The notes beneath the pieces are model-generated. The model was not told where the DNA came from. It made no database searches and saw nothing but the letters and a program-made list of their open reading frames with translations. Positions 21,601 through 30,570 of a DNA stretch of 64,000 nt are shown here, in pieces; position 1 is the stretch's first letter, and each line of letters opens with the position of its first letter. The stretch comes from Merdicola sp963557785 (lineage in GTDB: Bacteria > Bacillota > Clostridia > TANB77 > CAG-508): contig CAUWBF010000002.1 in NCBI GenBank assembly GCA_963557785.1, forward strand, positions 1-64,000, given 5' to 3'. The position numbers and the translations under genes were made by a program.

Positions 21601-22452
21601 CTTAACCCATTAGGTATACCTTCTCGTATGAACTTAGGTCAAGTATTAGAAGTTCACTTAGGTATGGCTGCAAAATCATTAGGATGGAATGTTTCTACAC
21701 CAGTATTTGATGGTGCTTCAGAAGAAGAAATTATAGAATTACTTGAAAAATCAGGAAATTCACCAGATGGAAAAACAATTCTTTATGATGGAAGAACTGG
21801 AGAGCCATTTGATAAGCCAATAACTGTAGGTGTTATGTATATGCTTAAATTACACCATTTAGTTGATGATAAAATACATGCTCGTTCTACAGGACCATAC
21901 TCATTAGTTACTCAACAACCACTTGGAGGTAAAGCTCAATTTGGTGGTCAACGTTTCGGAGAAATGGAAGTTTGGGCATTAGAGGCTTATGGTGCAGCTC
22001 ATACTCTACAAGAAATGTTAACTGTTAAATCAGATGATGTAGTAGGAAGAGTAAAAACTTATGAAGCAATTGTTAAAGGAGAAAATATACCTGAACCAGG
22101 TGTTCCTGAAACATTTAAAGTTTTAATTAAAGAATTACAATCTTTAGGACTAGATATTAGATTATTTACTAAAGATGATAAAGAAATAGAACTTAAAGAA
22201 AACATTGATGAAGGAATAGAATTTAATGCAGAAAAGCATAAAGAAGAAGAAATTATTGTCGAAAAAGAACTAGAAGATGGTTATATAGCAGAAGATGAAG
22301 ATGGTGAACCAATCATCTTAGATGATGACAATGATGAACTATTCGAAAGCGATGAAATAATAGACGACAGTATAGATATATACGATAATGATTTAGCAGA
22401 AGAAAACTTGTTAGATGAACAAGATTTATATGATGATGGATCAGATGAATAA
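18700..22452 (+). CDS. rpoB: DNA-directed RNA polymerase subunit beta
   Basis: The product has 1,250 residues and is the RNA polymerase catalytic-core beta subunit. The start is TTG at 18700, six bases after GAGGTGA; no ATG with a better site precedes the conserved N-terminus. Diagnostic blocks include the rifampicin-pocket region (FFGSSQLSQFMDQTNPLSE, then HKRRISALGPGG), GRLCPIESPEGPNIGLI and GDKMAGRHGNKGVISRILP. The rifampicin-pocket residues visible look wild type. The normal beta C-terminus (LDIRLFTKDDKE) is followed by about 80 extra, highly acidic residues rich in D/E, so the protein is slightly longer than usual. It is followed by rpoC after a gap containing a long hairpin. Confidence 0.98.
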   Translation: MVKDIKYEKCSRKTFAKVGDYIEMPNLIKVQKDSYDWFVEEGLGEVLRDISPIIDYSGNLVLEFFDYYMEDKTKYSLEESKERDATYSTRLHVKVRLINRETGEIKEQEIYLGDFPLMTDSGTFIINGAERVVVSQLVRSPGCYYAYTFDKTGKKIYTSTVMPIRGAWIEYETDSNDIFYARVDRTRKIPVTTLLRALGLETDEQILEFFGDEEKLKATIQKDTIKTADEAIVEIYKKLRPGELPTVDAARNLFNGLFFDPRRYDLSKVGRYKFNEKLSLAKRISGRVAFADIIDPETGEVLVEKDTIISEEKAEEIQNSGINSVELKVNDKKVKVIGNGTVNIHNFVTDVDISDLHFKEMVNYEVLKNILDNTSKEELHKIIEERYDELVPKHITTEDILSSVNYLLNLEHGLGEVDDIDHLGNRRIRCVGELLQNQFRIGLTRLERVVRERMTIQDLDVVTPQTLINTKPITSAIREFFGSSQLSQFMDQTNPLSELTHKRRISALGPGGLSRERAGFEVRDVHYTHYGRLCPIESPEGPNIGLISALSSFATINEYGFIETPYRMVDPETHKLTDKVEYMSADKEDGKYIAEAEEPVDENGEFINNRIKVRYRNEIIEVEKEKVDCVDVSPKQLVSIGAAMIPFLEHDDAKRTLMGANMQRQAVPLMTTEAPIVGTGMEYRTAKDSGILILAEDDGVIEKVTGEAITVKYKNGTTKTHKLRKFKRTNGGTCINQRPIVVVGEKVKKGDAIADGPATKNGEMALGKNVLIAFSTWEGYNYEDAILISERLVQEDVYTSIHIEEYDCECRDTKLGPEEITRDIPNVGEDSLKDLDENGIIRIGAEVRPGDILVGKVTPKGETELTAEERLLRAIFGEKAREVRDTSLRVPHGEAGTIVDIKIFTRDNSDELGPGVNQIIRCYIATKRKISVGDKMAGRHGNKGVISRILPAEDMPFMPDGTPVDILLNPLGIPSRMNLGQVLEVHLGMAAKSLGWNVSTPVFDGASEEEIIELLEKSGNSPDGKTILYDGRTGEPFDKPITVGVMYMLKLHHLVDDKIHARSTGPYSLVTQQPLGGKAQFGGQRFGEMEVWALEAYGAAHTLQEMLTVKSDDVVGRVKTYEAIVKGENIPEPGVPETFKVLIKELQSLGLDIRLFTKDDKEIELKENIDEGIEFNAEKHKEEEIIVEKELEDGYIAEDEDGEPIILDDDNDELFESDEIIDDSIDIYDNDLAEENLLDEQDLYDDGSDE

Positions 22453-22471
22453 TAATAATTTAATTTAATAA

Positions 22472-22545
22472 TTATCTTAGAAAGTAAATTAATTAACATG
22501 AAAAATTGTACAGCGGTGTAGAATTAATTTACTTGTCTAAGATAG
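22472..22545 (+). other. Long hairpin in the rpoB-rpoC gap without a U-tract
   Basis: Arms 22472-22494 and 22522-22545 pair over about 22 bases with one bulged G, enclosing a 27-base loop. No T-run follows, so it is not a classical terminator. An RNase III-type processing site or a stability element between the two polymerase genes is the likeliest role. Confidence 0.65.
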
Positions 22546-22575
22546 CCTAAAAAAATAAACCAAGGGGGCAAAAAA

Positions 22576-25500
22576 GTGGACGAATTAGATGTCTTTGAAA
22601 AAATTAAAATCGGATTAGCGTCAGATGAAAAAATAAGAGAATGGTCAAAAGGTGAAGTTAAAAAACCTGAAACTATAAACTATAGAACACTAAAACCAGA
22701 AAAAGACGGATTATTCTGCGAGAGAATATTTGGACCAACAAAAGATTGGGAATGTCATTGTGGAAAATATAAAAGAGTTCGTTATAAAGGTATAGTTTGT
22801 GATAGATGTGGTGTTGAGGTTACTAAGGCAAAAGTAAGAAGAGAAAGAATGGGTCACATCGAACTTGCAGCTCCAGTAGCTCATATTTGGTATTTTAAAG
22901 GTATACCTAGCAGAATAGCATTATTATTAGATGTTTCTCCTAGAAACATTGAGAAAGTAATTTATTTTGCATCATATATCGTTACAGATAAAGGTACATC
23001 TGGATTAGTAAAATGCCAAACATTAACTGAAAAAGAATATCACGAAGCTGTAGAAAAATATGGAAAAGGTTCTTTTAAAGCAGAAATGGGTGCAGAAGCA
23101 TTAAGAAAGCTTTTAGAAGAAATAGATTTAGACAAGTTATCACAAAAATTAAAGAAAGAGATTGAAAAATCAAGTGAACAAAAAAGAGTAAAACTTGTAA
23201 AAAGATTAGATACAGTAGAATCATTCAGATTATCTAAAAATAGACCTGAATGGATGATAATGAATGTTGTACCAGTTATACCACCAGATTTAAGACCAAT
23301 GGTTCAATTAGATGGTGGAAGATTTGCAACATCAGATTTAAACGATTTATATAGAAGAGTTATAAACAGAAATAACAGATTAAAAAGACTTTTAGAATTA
23401 GGAGCACCAGAAATAATTGTAAGAAATGAAAAAAGAATGTTACAAGAATCTGTAGATGCTTTAATAGATAATGGAAGACGTGGAAGACCTGTTACAGGTG
23501 CTGGAAACAGACCACTAAAATCATTATCAGATATGCTAAAAGGAAAACAAGGTAGATTCAGACAAAACTTATTAGGTAAGAGAGTTGACTACTCTGGACG
23601 TTCAGTTATCGTTGTAGGTCCAGAACTTAAGATATATCAATGTGGATTACCAAAAGAAATGGCAGTTGAATTATTCAAACCATTTGTAATGAAAGAATTA
23701 GTAGGTAGAGGAATTGCTCATAACATTAAAAATGCTAAGAGAATGGTAGAAAGATTAAGACCAGAAGTATGGGAAATATTAGAGGAAGTTATTAAAGATC
23801 ATCCAGTAATGTTAAACCGTGCTCCTACACTTCACAGACTAGGTATTCAAGCATTTGAACCAGTATTAGTAGAAGGTAGAGCTATAAAACTTCACCCATT
23901 AGTTTGTACAGCTTTCAATGCTGACTTCGATGGTGACCAAATGGCTATACATCTTCCATTATCTCCAGAAGCACAAGCAGAAGCAAGATTCTTAATGCTA
24001 TCTGTAAACAACCTATTAAAACCACAAGATGGTAAACCAGTTACAATACCTACTCTAGATATGGTTTTAGGAAGTTATTACTTAACTATGACTATAGATG
24101 GAGAAAAAGGTGAAGGAATGTATTTCAAAGATATAGATGAAGCTATTATGGCTTATGAAAATCATGATGTTGGAATACATGCTAAAATCTTTGTAAGAGT
24201 AACAAAGAACATAAATGGAGAATTAAAAACTAAGAAAATTGAAACTAGTGTTGGTAGAATCATATACAATCAAGGTATCCCACAAGATTTAGGTTTCATA
24301 AATAGAGAAGAAGATCCATTCCAATATGAAATTAACTTCCCAGTAATGAAAAAATCTTTAGGACAAATAGTTGAAAAAGTTATAAATGTACATGGATTAT
24401 CTGAAGCTGCAGAAGTACTAGACTACATAAAAGCAACAGGTTACAAATATTCTACATTAGCTGGTATAACATTCTCAGTTGCTGACGTTAAAGTGCCAGA
24501 AGCTAAGAAAGAAATATTAGCAAATGCAGATGCTACTGTTGAAAATATTAGAAAACAATATAAACGTGGTTTAATAACAGACGATGAAAGATATAAATCA
24601 GTTATCGATGTTTGGGAAAAAGCAACAAAAGATGTTAGTGATGCGATGGAAGAAAACTTTGAAGACTTAAACCCAATATACATGATGGTTAAATCTGGAG
24701 CCCGTGGTAATATGAACCAATTAAGACAAATTGCTGGTATGCGTGGTCTTATGGCAAGTACTACTGGTAAAGCTGTTGAAATACCAATCAAATCATGTTT
24801 CCGTGAAGGTCTAGATGCTCTAGAATACTTCATATCTTCACATGGTGCAAGAAAAGGACTAGCAGATACAGCTTTAAGAACAGCCGACTCTGGATATTTA
24901 ACAAGAAGATTGGTTGATGTTTCACAAGATATTATTGTTACAGAAGAAGACTGTGGAAGTCATGATGGAATAGTATTATGTGATATTAAAGATGGTAACC
25001 AAATAATTGAAGGATTAAAAGAAAGATTAGTTGGTAGATATGTAATAGAAGACTTAAAAGATCCAAATACAGGAGCTATATTAGTAGATACAGAAACTAT
25101 GATTACACCAAGTTTAGCAGAAAAAATTGTATCAGCAGGTATAGAAAAAGTTAAAGTACGTTCTGTATTAGGATGTAGATCTAAACATGGTGTTTGTCAA
25201 AAATGTTATGGTATGGGTCTAGCTAGAAGAGAAAAAGTAAATATAGGAGAGGCAGTCGGAGTTATAGCAGCTCAATCAATTGGTGAGCCTGGTACACAGC
25301 TTACTATGAGAACTATTCACTCTGGTGGTGTTGCCGGTGTTGCCGATATTACACAAGGTCTTCCTAGAGTTGAAGAATTATTTGAAGCTAGAAAACCAAA
25401 GGGTCTTGCTATTATAGCTGAAATAGATGGTAAAGTATCTATAAAAGAGGATAAAAAGAAGAAAGAAGTTATTGTTACTTCTAAGGATGATTCAAAAACA

Positions 25501-26118
25501 TATACAATACCATTTGGATCAAAATTAAAAGTTATGGATGGAGACGAAGTAGAAGCTGGAGATCCAATTACAGAAGGTTCTATAAATCCAAATGATATAC
25601 TATTAATTAAAGGTCCAGAAGGAGTATATACATATTTAGTACAAGAAGTACAAAAAGTTTATAGAAACCAAGGTGTTGATATTAACGATAAACATATTGA
25701 AGTTATTGGTAGACAAATGCTTAAGAAAGTTAGAGTTGATGATAACGGAGATACAGAATTATTCCCAGGTTCTTTAGTAAATATGTATGAATTTGAAGAT
25801 ATCAATAAAAAAGCAATAGCAGAAGGAAAGAGACCTGCAACAGGTAAGAGAGTTCTTCTAGGAATAACAAAAGCTTCTCTTGCTACAGAAAGTTTCTTAT
25901 CAGCAGCATCATTCCAAGAAACAACAAAAGTATTAACTGAAGCTGCTATAAAAGGTAAAGTTGATGAATTAGTTGGTCTAAAAGAAAATGTTATGATAGG
26001 TAAATTAATTCCAGCAGGTACAGGTATGAGCAAATATAAAAATATTCGTATAAATACTGATGAAAGACTTGAAAAGGTTGCAGAACAAGAAGAAAATCAA
26101 GAAGAAGATAATGCTTAA
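22576..26118 (+). CDS. rpoC: DNA-directed RNA polymerase subunit beta'
   Basis: The product has 1,180 residues, close to the usual length in Bacillota. It starts with GTG at 22576, preceded by AAGGGGG. The N-terminal zinc module (CHCGKYKR...CDRCGVEV) lies at about residues 60-82. The catalytic magnesium motif NADFDGDQ is encoded near 23920-23943. The second cysteine cluster (C..C..KHGVCQKCYG) and the trigger-loop/bridge-helix region (GEPGTQLTMRTIHSGG) are intact. It forms the polymerase core with RpoB and is presumably transcribed with rpoB. Confidence 0.98.
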   Translation: MDELDVFEKIKIGLASDEKIREWSKGEVKKPETINYRTLKPEKDGLFCERIFGPTKDWECHCGKYKRVRYKGIVCDRCGVEVTKAKVRRERMGHIELAAPVAHIWYFKGIPSRIALLLDVSPRNIEKVIYFASYIVTDKGTSGLVKCQTLTEKEYHEAVEKYGKGSFKAEMGAEALRKLLEEIDLDKLSQKLKKEIEKSSEQKRVKLVKRLDTVESFRLSKNRPEWMIMNVVPVIPPDLRPMVQLDGGRFATSDLNDLYRRVINRNNRLKRLLELGAPEIIVRNEKRMLQESVDALIDNGRRGRPVTGAGNRPLKSLSDMLKGKQGRFRQNLLGKRVDYSGRSVIVVGPELKIYQCGLPKEMAVELFKPFVMKELVGRGIAHNIKNAKRMVERLRPEVWEILEEVIKDHPVMLNRAPTLHRLGIQAFEPVLVEGRAIKLHPLVCTAFNADFDGDQMAIHLPLSPEAQAEARFLMLSVNNLLKPQDGKPVTIPTLDMVLGSYYLTMTIDGEKGEGMYFKDIDEAIMAYENHDVGIHAKIFVRVTKNINGELKTKKIETSVGRIIYNQGIPQDLGFINREEDPFQYEINFPVMKKSLGQIVEKVINVHGLSEAAEVLDYIKATGYKYSTLAGITFSVADVKVPEAKKEILANADATVENIRKQYKRGLITDDERYKSVIDVWEKATKDVSDAMEENFEDLNPIYMMVKSGARGNMNQLRQIAGMRGLMASTTGKAVEIPIKSCFREGLDALEYFISSHGARKGLADTALRTADSGYLTRRLVDVSQDIIVTEEDCGSHDGIVLCDIKDGNQIIEGLKERLVGRYVIEDLKDPNTGAILVDTETMITPSLAEKIVSAGIEKVKVRSVLGCRSKHGVCQKCYGMGLARREKVNIGEAVGVIAAQSIGEPGTQLTMRTIHSGGVAGVADITQGLPRVEELFEARKPKGLAIIAEIDGKVSIKEDKKKKEVIVTSKDDSKTYTIPFGSKLKVMDGDEVEAGDPITEGSINPNDILLIKGPEGVYTYLVQEVQKVYRNQGVDINDKHIEVIGRQMLKKVRVDDNGDTELFPGSLVNMYEFEDINKKAIAEGKRPATGKRVLLGITKASLATESFLSAASFQETTKVLTEAAIKGKVDELVGLKENVMIGKLIPAGTGMSKYKNIRINTDERLEKVAEQEENQEEDNA

Positions 26119-26124
26119 AATATT

Positions 26125-26167
26125 AAAAAGGGTAGAATAATATATTATTATTTCTACTCTTTTTTTG
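26125..26167 (+). terminator. Terminator after rpoC
   Basis: Arms AAAAAGGGTAGAA (26125-26137) and TTCTACTCTTTTT (26152-26164) pair with one G-T wobble and run into a T-tract. It closes the rpoBC transcript. Confidence 0.85.
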
Positions 26168-26199
26168 CTTAAAACATATTATGTAAATTCTCGAAAAAC

Positions 26200-26228
26200 T
26201 TGACAAAACCTAGATATAAGCGTAAAAT
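26200..26228 (+). promoter_or_regulatory. Vegetative promoter for gdpP
   Basis: TTGACA (26200-26205), 17 bases, TAAAAT (26223-26228), 33 bases before the gdpP start. Confidence 0.8.
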
Positions 26229-26261
26229 ATAGTAGTATATTATATAAATAAGGAGATTTTT

Positions 26262-28283
26262 ATGCCTAATAATAATGGGTTTTTTAAGAAAATGGTTTCT
26301 AAAACAAAGATATATTTGGCAATAATTGCAATATTGCTAATTATATTATTCTTGTATGAGCCAAATTTACTTATACCAGGTATATTATTATATATATTAA
26401 TATTAATGTATTCTTTTTGGACTAATAATAAAAGAAATGCTGAGATTTCAAAACATATACAAGATCTTACATTAACAATGGATTCAACAGCAAAGAAAAC
26501 ATTAATAAATTCACCTTTTCCATTAGTAATACTAGAAACAGATGGAAACATTATATGGAAAAGTTCAAAATTTATATATGAATTTGAAGATGTTAATATA
26601 GATGAATATTTGGATAATTTAATTAAAGAATTAAAACAAGATATAGAAAACAACAAAGATGATAAAAACAAATCAATACAAAAACAAATTAAAATTGGAA
26701 AGAAAACATATGATGTTTTAGGAGAATATGTAAAATCAAAGCAGAATGATAAAATGAAACAAACTGAATATATGTCTACTTTGTATTTTATAGATGTAAC
26801 GGATAAACTAAAAGCTGAACAAAATTATAAAGATACACAAACTTGTATGGGTATTATTATGATAGATAATTATGATGATATTTTACAAAGAATATCACTT
26901 GAAGAGTCTACGTTAATACTTGCTAAATTAGATAAAACATTATATGAATGGGCCTCTGAAACAGGAGGAGTTATAATAAAATCTAATAGAGATAAATTTG
27001 TTTATATATTTGAACAAAAATATATGAAAAATTTAAGAGAATCTAAATTTGAAATATTAGATAAAATTAAAGAAATATCTCTTGAAGATGACTCTAGATT
27101 CCCACTAACATTAAGTATATCTATTTCAAATGAAGGTCAAACAAACTATGAAAAATATAAATCTGCCGTAGCTGGTATGAATATAATATTAGGTAGAGGT
27201 GGAGATCAAGCAGTAATTAGAGAAAATCAAAAATATACTTTCTTTGGAGGAAGAACAGAGGAAATAGAAAAGAGAACAAAAGTAAAGGCAAGAATTGTAG
27301 CACAAGCCTTAGAAAATCTAATAAAAGATAGTAGTAATGTATTAATAATGGGACATTCAAATGCTGATATAGATTCTATGGGGTCAAGCCTTGGAATTTA
27401 TAGATTAGCAAAGAATTTAGGAAAAGAAGTAAATATTGTAAACAATACTTATGGATTAACTTTAAATAACTTTATAACTGAATTAGAAAAAGAAGAGGAA
27501 TATGAAGAAGCAATTATTAATAAATCAGAAGCTTTAGTAAAAGTGAATTCTAATACACTATTAATTATTGTGGATACTCATAAGAAAAATTATGTTGAAG
27601 TACCAGAACTTTTAGAAAAAACTAATAAAATAGTTATAATAGATCATCATAGAAGAAGTACAGATTATATAGAAAATGCAACTTTAACTTTCCAAGAAGT
27701 ATATGCATCATCTGCTTCTGAATTAGTAACAGAAATTGCACAGTATGCCGAAAAAGAAATAGGACTTAAACCTATAGAAGTAGAAGCACTATATGCTGGA
27801 ATCATGATGGATACTAAAAACTTTACTTTTAAAACAGGGGTTAGAACATTTGAGGCTGCAGCATATTTAAGAAAATGTGGTGTAGATATTATAAAAGTAA
27901 AGAAATGGTTCCAAAGTGATTTAAAAAGTTATAATATAATTTCGGAAATAGTAAAAAATTCGGAAATAGTAAATGAATCTATTGCTATTTCAATATATAA
28001 TAAAGAAGATAAAGATGCAGGTCTAATTTGTGCAAAAGCTGCTGATGAACTTTTAACAATATCTGATGTAACAGCTTCATTTGTATTAGGACAAGTTGGA
28101 GAAAAAGTGTATATTAGTGGAAGATCAATTGGTGATATAAATGTACAAATAATACTAGAAAAGCTAGGCGGAGGAGGACATATTACTCTTGCTGGTGCAC
28201 AAATTGAAGGCATGACATTAGAAGAAGTAAAACAAGAATTAATTATAAGAATTAATGAATATTTTGCAGAAATATTAAATTAA
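26262..28283 (+). CDS. gdpP: Cyclic-di-AMP phosphodiesterase, GdpP-type (DHH family)
   Basis: The product has 673 residues, like GdpP/YybT of other Bacillota. Two N-terminal transmembrane segments (about residues 15-55) are followed by a PAS-like region (to about 165) and a degenerate GGDEF-like domain (about 170-310). The DHH/DHHA1 phosphoesterase follows: HSNADIDSMGS near residue 365, DTHK near 438, DHHRR near 461 and GGGGHITLAGA near 636. All metal-binding DHH residues appear present. The family hydrolyses c-di-AMP to pApA and so tunes potassium, osmotic and wall stress responses. AAGGAGA precedes the ATG. A gdpP-rplI-dnaB neighbourhood is typical of Bacillota; here an HD protein is inserted. 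Confidence 0.93.
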   Translation: MPNNNGFFKKMVSKTKIYLAIIAILLIILFLYEPNLLIPGILLYILILMYSFWTNNKRNAEISKHIQDLTLTMDSTAKKTLINSPFPLVILETDGNIIWKSSKFIYEFEDVNIDEYLDNLIKELKQDIENNKDDKNKSIQKQIKIGKKTYDVLGEYVKSKQNDKMKQTEYMSTLYFIDVTDKLKAEQNYKDTQTCMGIIMIDNYDDILQRISLEESTLILAKLDKTLYEWASETGGVIIKSNRDKFVYIFEQKYMKNLRESKFEILDKIKEISLEDDSRFPLTLSISISNEGQTNYEKYKSAVAGMNIILGRGGDQAVIRENQKYTFFGGRTEEIEKRTKVKARIVAQALENLIKDSSNVLIMGHSNADIDSMGSSLGIYRLAKNLGKEVNIVNNTYGLTLNNFITELEKEEEYEEAIINKSEALVKVNSNTLLIIVDTHKKNYVEVPELLEKTNKIVIIDHHRRSTDYIENATLTFQEVYASSASELVTEIAQYAEKEIGLKPIEVEALYAGIMMDTKNFTFKTGVRTFEAAAYLRKCGVDIIKVKKWFQSDLKSYNIISEIVKNSEIVNESIAISIYNKEDKDAGLICAKAADELLTISDVTASFVLGQVGEKVYISGRSIGDINVQIILEKLGGGGHITLAGAQIEGMTLEEVKQELIIRINEYFAEILN

Positions 28284-28305
28284 ATAAATATATTATACAC
28301 GAAAG

Positions 28306-28345
28306 AATAAGGTAGAAAATAGAGTGATTTCTACCTTATTTTGTA
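28306..28345 (+). terminator. Terminator after gdpP
   Basis: Perfect 13-base arms AATAAGGTAGAAA (28306-28318) and TTTCTACCTTATT (28328-28340) are followed by a short T-rich stretch. An upstream GTG in frame with the next gene falls inside this hairpin, which helps place that gene's start further downstream. Confidence 0.8.
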
Positions 28346-28359
28346 TCAAAGAGGCCAAA

Positions 28360-30021
28360 ATGAAATTTGTAGAAATAAAAGAAGAAGAATATTTAGAATT
28401 TTTTAAATGGATTTTAGAAAAAGAAGATGTTAAGTTATCTAAAGAATTAGATATATTATTAGCTTCTAGTTATGATGAACCATATATTTATTATACTGAG
28501 CAAATAGAAGAGTTTTTTAATACAACACCTATGCAAAGAATTGGACAAATAAACCAATTAGGTACTTCTATAAATTTAAATGATAATGCATATCATACAA
28601 GATTAGATCATTGCAAAGGTTCATATAAAAATGCTCTAGACTTTTGGGTATTAAAATGTAAAGATAGTAAATACAGAGAAAAAATAGATAATTCAGTAAA
28701 TAAATCTCATAAGAAAAATTTAATTTTAGCGGATATAATGGAAATGGCAAGACATGATGACTGTCATACTATGTTATCTCATGCTTTAGAAGGACTAATT
28801 TGCAATGGAAAAGCAGATCATGAAGATATAGGAAAAAGAATATTATTAGAGAATAAAGAATATAGAGTTGCTTTAGATAGTATAAGAGATGGTTTATATC
28901 AAACTATGTGTGATAATGCAATAAATGATAATACAGCATTTAAATTATTAAGAGAAGGAAATACAGATTTTGATAGAATGGACTATATTATGAGAGATCT
29001 TTTATATCTTGGTTTGCCATATTCTAGAGAACTTATAGAAAACTTAATTAGAAATTGTAATATAAAAGAAATTGAAATTAATGGCGAGTCCCAAGAAGTT
29101 CCTGTATATACAGTAGAAGGTTTAAGATATGTAGAAAAATTTTTAGAAACACGTAAAATAGGATATGAAATGGAATATTCATCTAAAGAAAGAAAAGTTT
29201 TAGATAGTGCAGTTAAATACTTATGTATAGAAGTAGCAAAAAATGATACAATAGAATCTAAGTTTATAAGGAATGCTGTAAAAAATTATATGCAGGAAAA
29301 TATTGAGGATATTAACCTAGAAAGTTTCTTACAAACAAATGACATAAGATTATATACAGAGATACTAGATATAGCAATGCATAGCAAAAATAAAGATTTG
29401 AAAGAATTAGCTATTTTATCGTTACCATCAACTACAGCTTTACTACAACTTGGAGTGGAAATGTTAAATACAAAACAAAGAGGGAAAGATTTAGATAAAT
29501 ATAGTAGTTATGAACTAGATTATATAAAAAAATTAAAAGAATTAAGAGAACCTAATAATACTTTAAGAGAAAGAATAGAAAATGAAAATAAAAGAAAGTT
29601 ATTTACTGCAACAAATTATGATAGCGAAGAAAAATTATATGAAGTAGAAGAAAGAATAAAACAAATTTTAGGAATAGAAGAAGTTTCTAAAGGTGGAATA
29701 ATTATTTGGAATAAAAGATTAAAAACATATAAAGAAGATGAACCAATTTATGCTGAAACAGAAGATGGAAAAATATATACGCTAGATGAACATCCAAATT
29801 TAAGTATTGATATTTCAAGCGAAAATCTTATGGGAATAGCTATAATTCCATCAGTTCTAAAATTGTCAGGATATGATGAAGCTACAATTGAAAAACTAGA
29901 AAAAGTTATTCAAGAAAATAGTACTAAACAAGAAAACAATGAACATCCAAAAGCACAAAATAGAATGTCGAAATATCAAACTGGAAAAACCCCATATTTA
30001 ATAGGATTTGAAGAAAAGTAA
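28360..30021 (+). CDS. HD-domain phosphohydrolase, dNTPase/SAMHD1-like
   Basis: The product has 553 residues from ATG 28360, preceded by AGAGG; the in-frame GTG at 28324 sits in the gdpP terminator and is rejected. The HD superfamily metal site is visible as HTRLDHCKGSY, then MARHDDCHTMLSHALEG. The helix FDRMDYIMRDLLYLGLPYS matches the D-x-L-x-R-D region of dGTPase/SAMHD1-like proteins. The family removes triphosphate from dNTPs or cleaves related nucleotides; the exact substrate cannot be read from the sequence. The C-terminal 250 residues are not recognised. It lies between gdpP and rplI on the same strand. Confidence 0.8.
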   Translation: MKFVEIKEEEYLEFFKWILEKEDVKLSKELDILLASSYDEPYIYYTEQIEEFFNTTPMQRIGQINQLGTSINLNDNAYHTRLDHCKGSYKNALDFWVLKCKDSKYREKIDNSVNKSHKKNLILADIMEMARHDDCHTMLSHALEGLICNGKADHEDIGKRILLENKEYRVALDSIRDGLYQTMCDNAINDNTAFKLLREGNTDFDRMDYIMRDLLYLGLPYSRELIENLIRNCNIKEIEINGESQEVPVYTVEGLRYVEKFLETRKIGYEMEYSSKERKVLDSAVKYLCIEVAKNDTIESKFIRNAVKNYMQENIEDINLESFLQTNDIRLYTEILDIAMHSKNKDLKELAILSLPSTTALLQLGVEMLNTKQRGKDLDKYSSYELDYIKKLKELREPNNTLRERIENENKRKLFTATNYDSEEKLYEVEERIKQILGIEEVSKGGIIIWNKRLKTYKEDEPIYAETEDGKIYTLDEHPNLSIDISSENLMGIAIIPSVLKLSGYDEATIEKLEKVIQENSTKQENNEHPKAQNRMSKYQTGKTPYLIGFEEK

Positions 30022-30024
30022 TAC

Positions 30025-30053
30025 TTGAAAAAAAGAGATGTTTATTATAAAAT
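30025..30053 (+). promoter_or_regulatory. Promoter for rplI-dnaB-tilS
   Basis: TTGAAA (30025-30030), 17 bases, TAAAAT (30048-30053), 34 bases before rplI. Confidence 0.7.
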
Positions 30054-30087
30054 CATATAGAAAAAATATAAATGGAGGTAGAAGAAT

Positions 30088-30540
30088 ATGAAAGTTATAT
30101 TATTACAAGATATTAAAGGTGTAGGTAAAAAGGATGAAGTAATAAATGCGAGTGATGGCTATGCAAGAAATTTTCTATTTCCTAAAAAAATGGCGGTAGA
30201 AGCAAATACAGAGAATATGAGTAAACTAAAAGCAAAACAAGATTCTAAAAATTTTAAAAGAGGACAAGAAAAAGAAGAGGCAGAAAGAATAGCAAAACAA
30301 ATGGAAGGTATTCTTTTAAAGATGAAAGTTAAAGCCGGAGAAAATGGAAAAATATTTGGTGGAGTAACAGCAAAAGAAATATCTGAAAGTTTAAAAACTC
30401 AATACAATATAGAAGTAGACAAAAAGAAAATAGAACTAAAAGATACAATAAAAAATATTGGTACATTTAATGTAAATATAAAATTATTTGATGGTGTAAT
30501 AGGAAACTTAAAAATAGATGTAATAGGAGAAAGAGCATAA
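30088..30540 (+). CDS. rplI: 50S ribosomal protein L9
   Basis: The product has 150 residues, the normal bacterial L9 length. The N-terminal rRNA-binding domain shows MKVILLQDIKGVGKKDE and the family signature GYARNFLFPKKMA. It is followed by the long connecting helix and the C-terminal domain (KIFGGVTAKEISESL). A GGAGG-type site precedes the ATG. dnaB follows after 30 bases, an arrangement conserved in many Bacillota. Confidence 0.97.
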   Translation: MKVILLQDIKGVGKKDEVINASDGYARNFLFPKKMAVEANTENMSKLKAKQDSKNFKRGQEKEEAERIAKQMEGILLKMKVKAGENGKIFGGVTAKEISESLKTQYNIEVDKKKIELKDTIKNIGTFNVNIKLFDGVIGNLKIDVIGERA

Positions 30541-30570
30541 TTTTTAGTACATAAATTTAAGGAGGGTAAA

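Noticed and set aside
28324..28359. GTG start for the HD protein at 28324
   Set aside because: It lies within the gdpP terminator hairpin; ATG 28360 has an AGAGG site.
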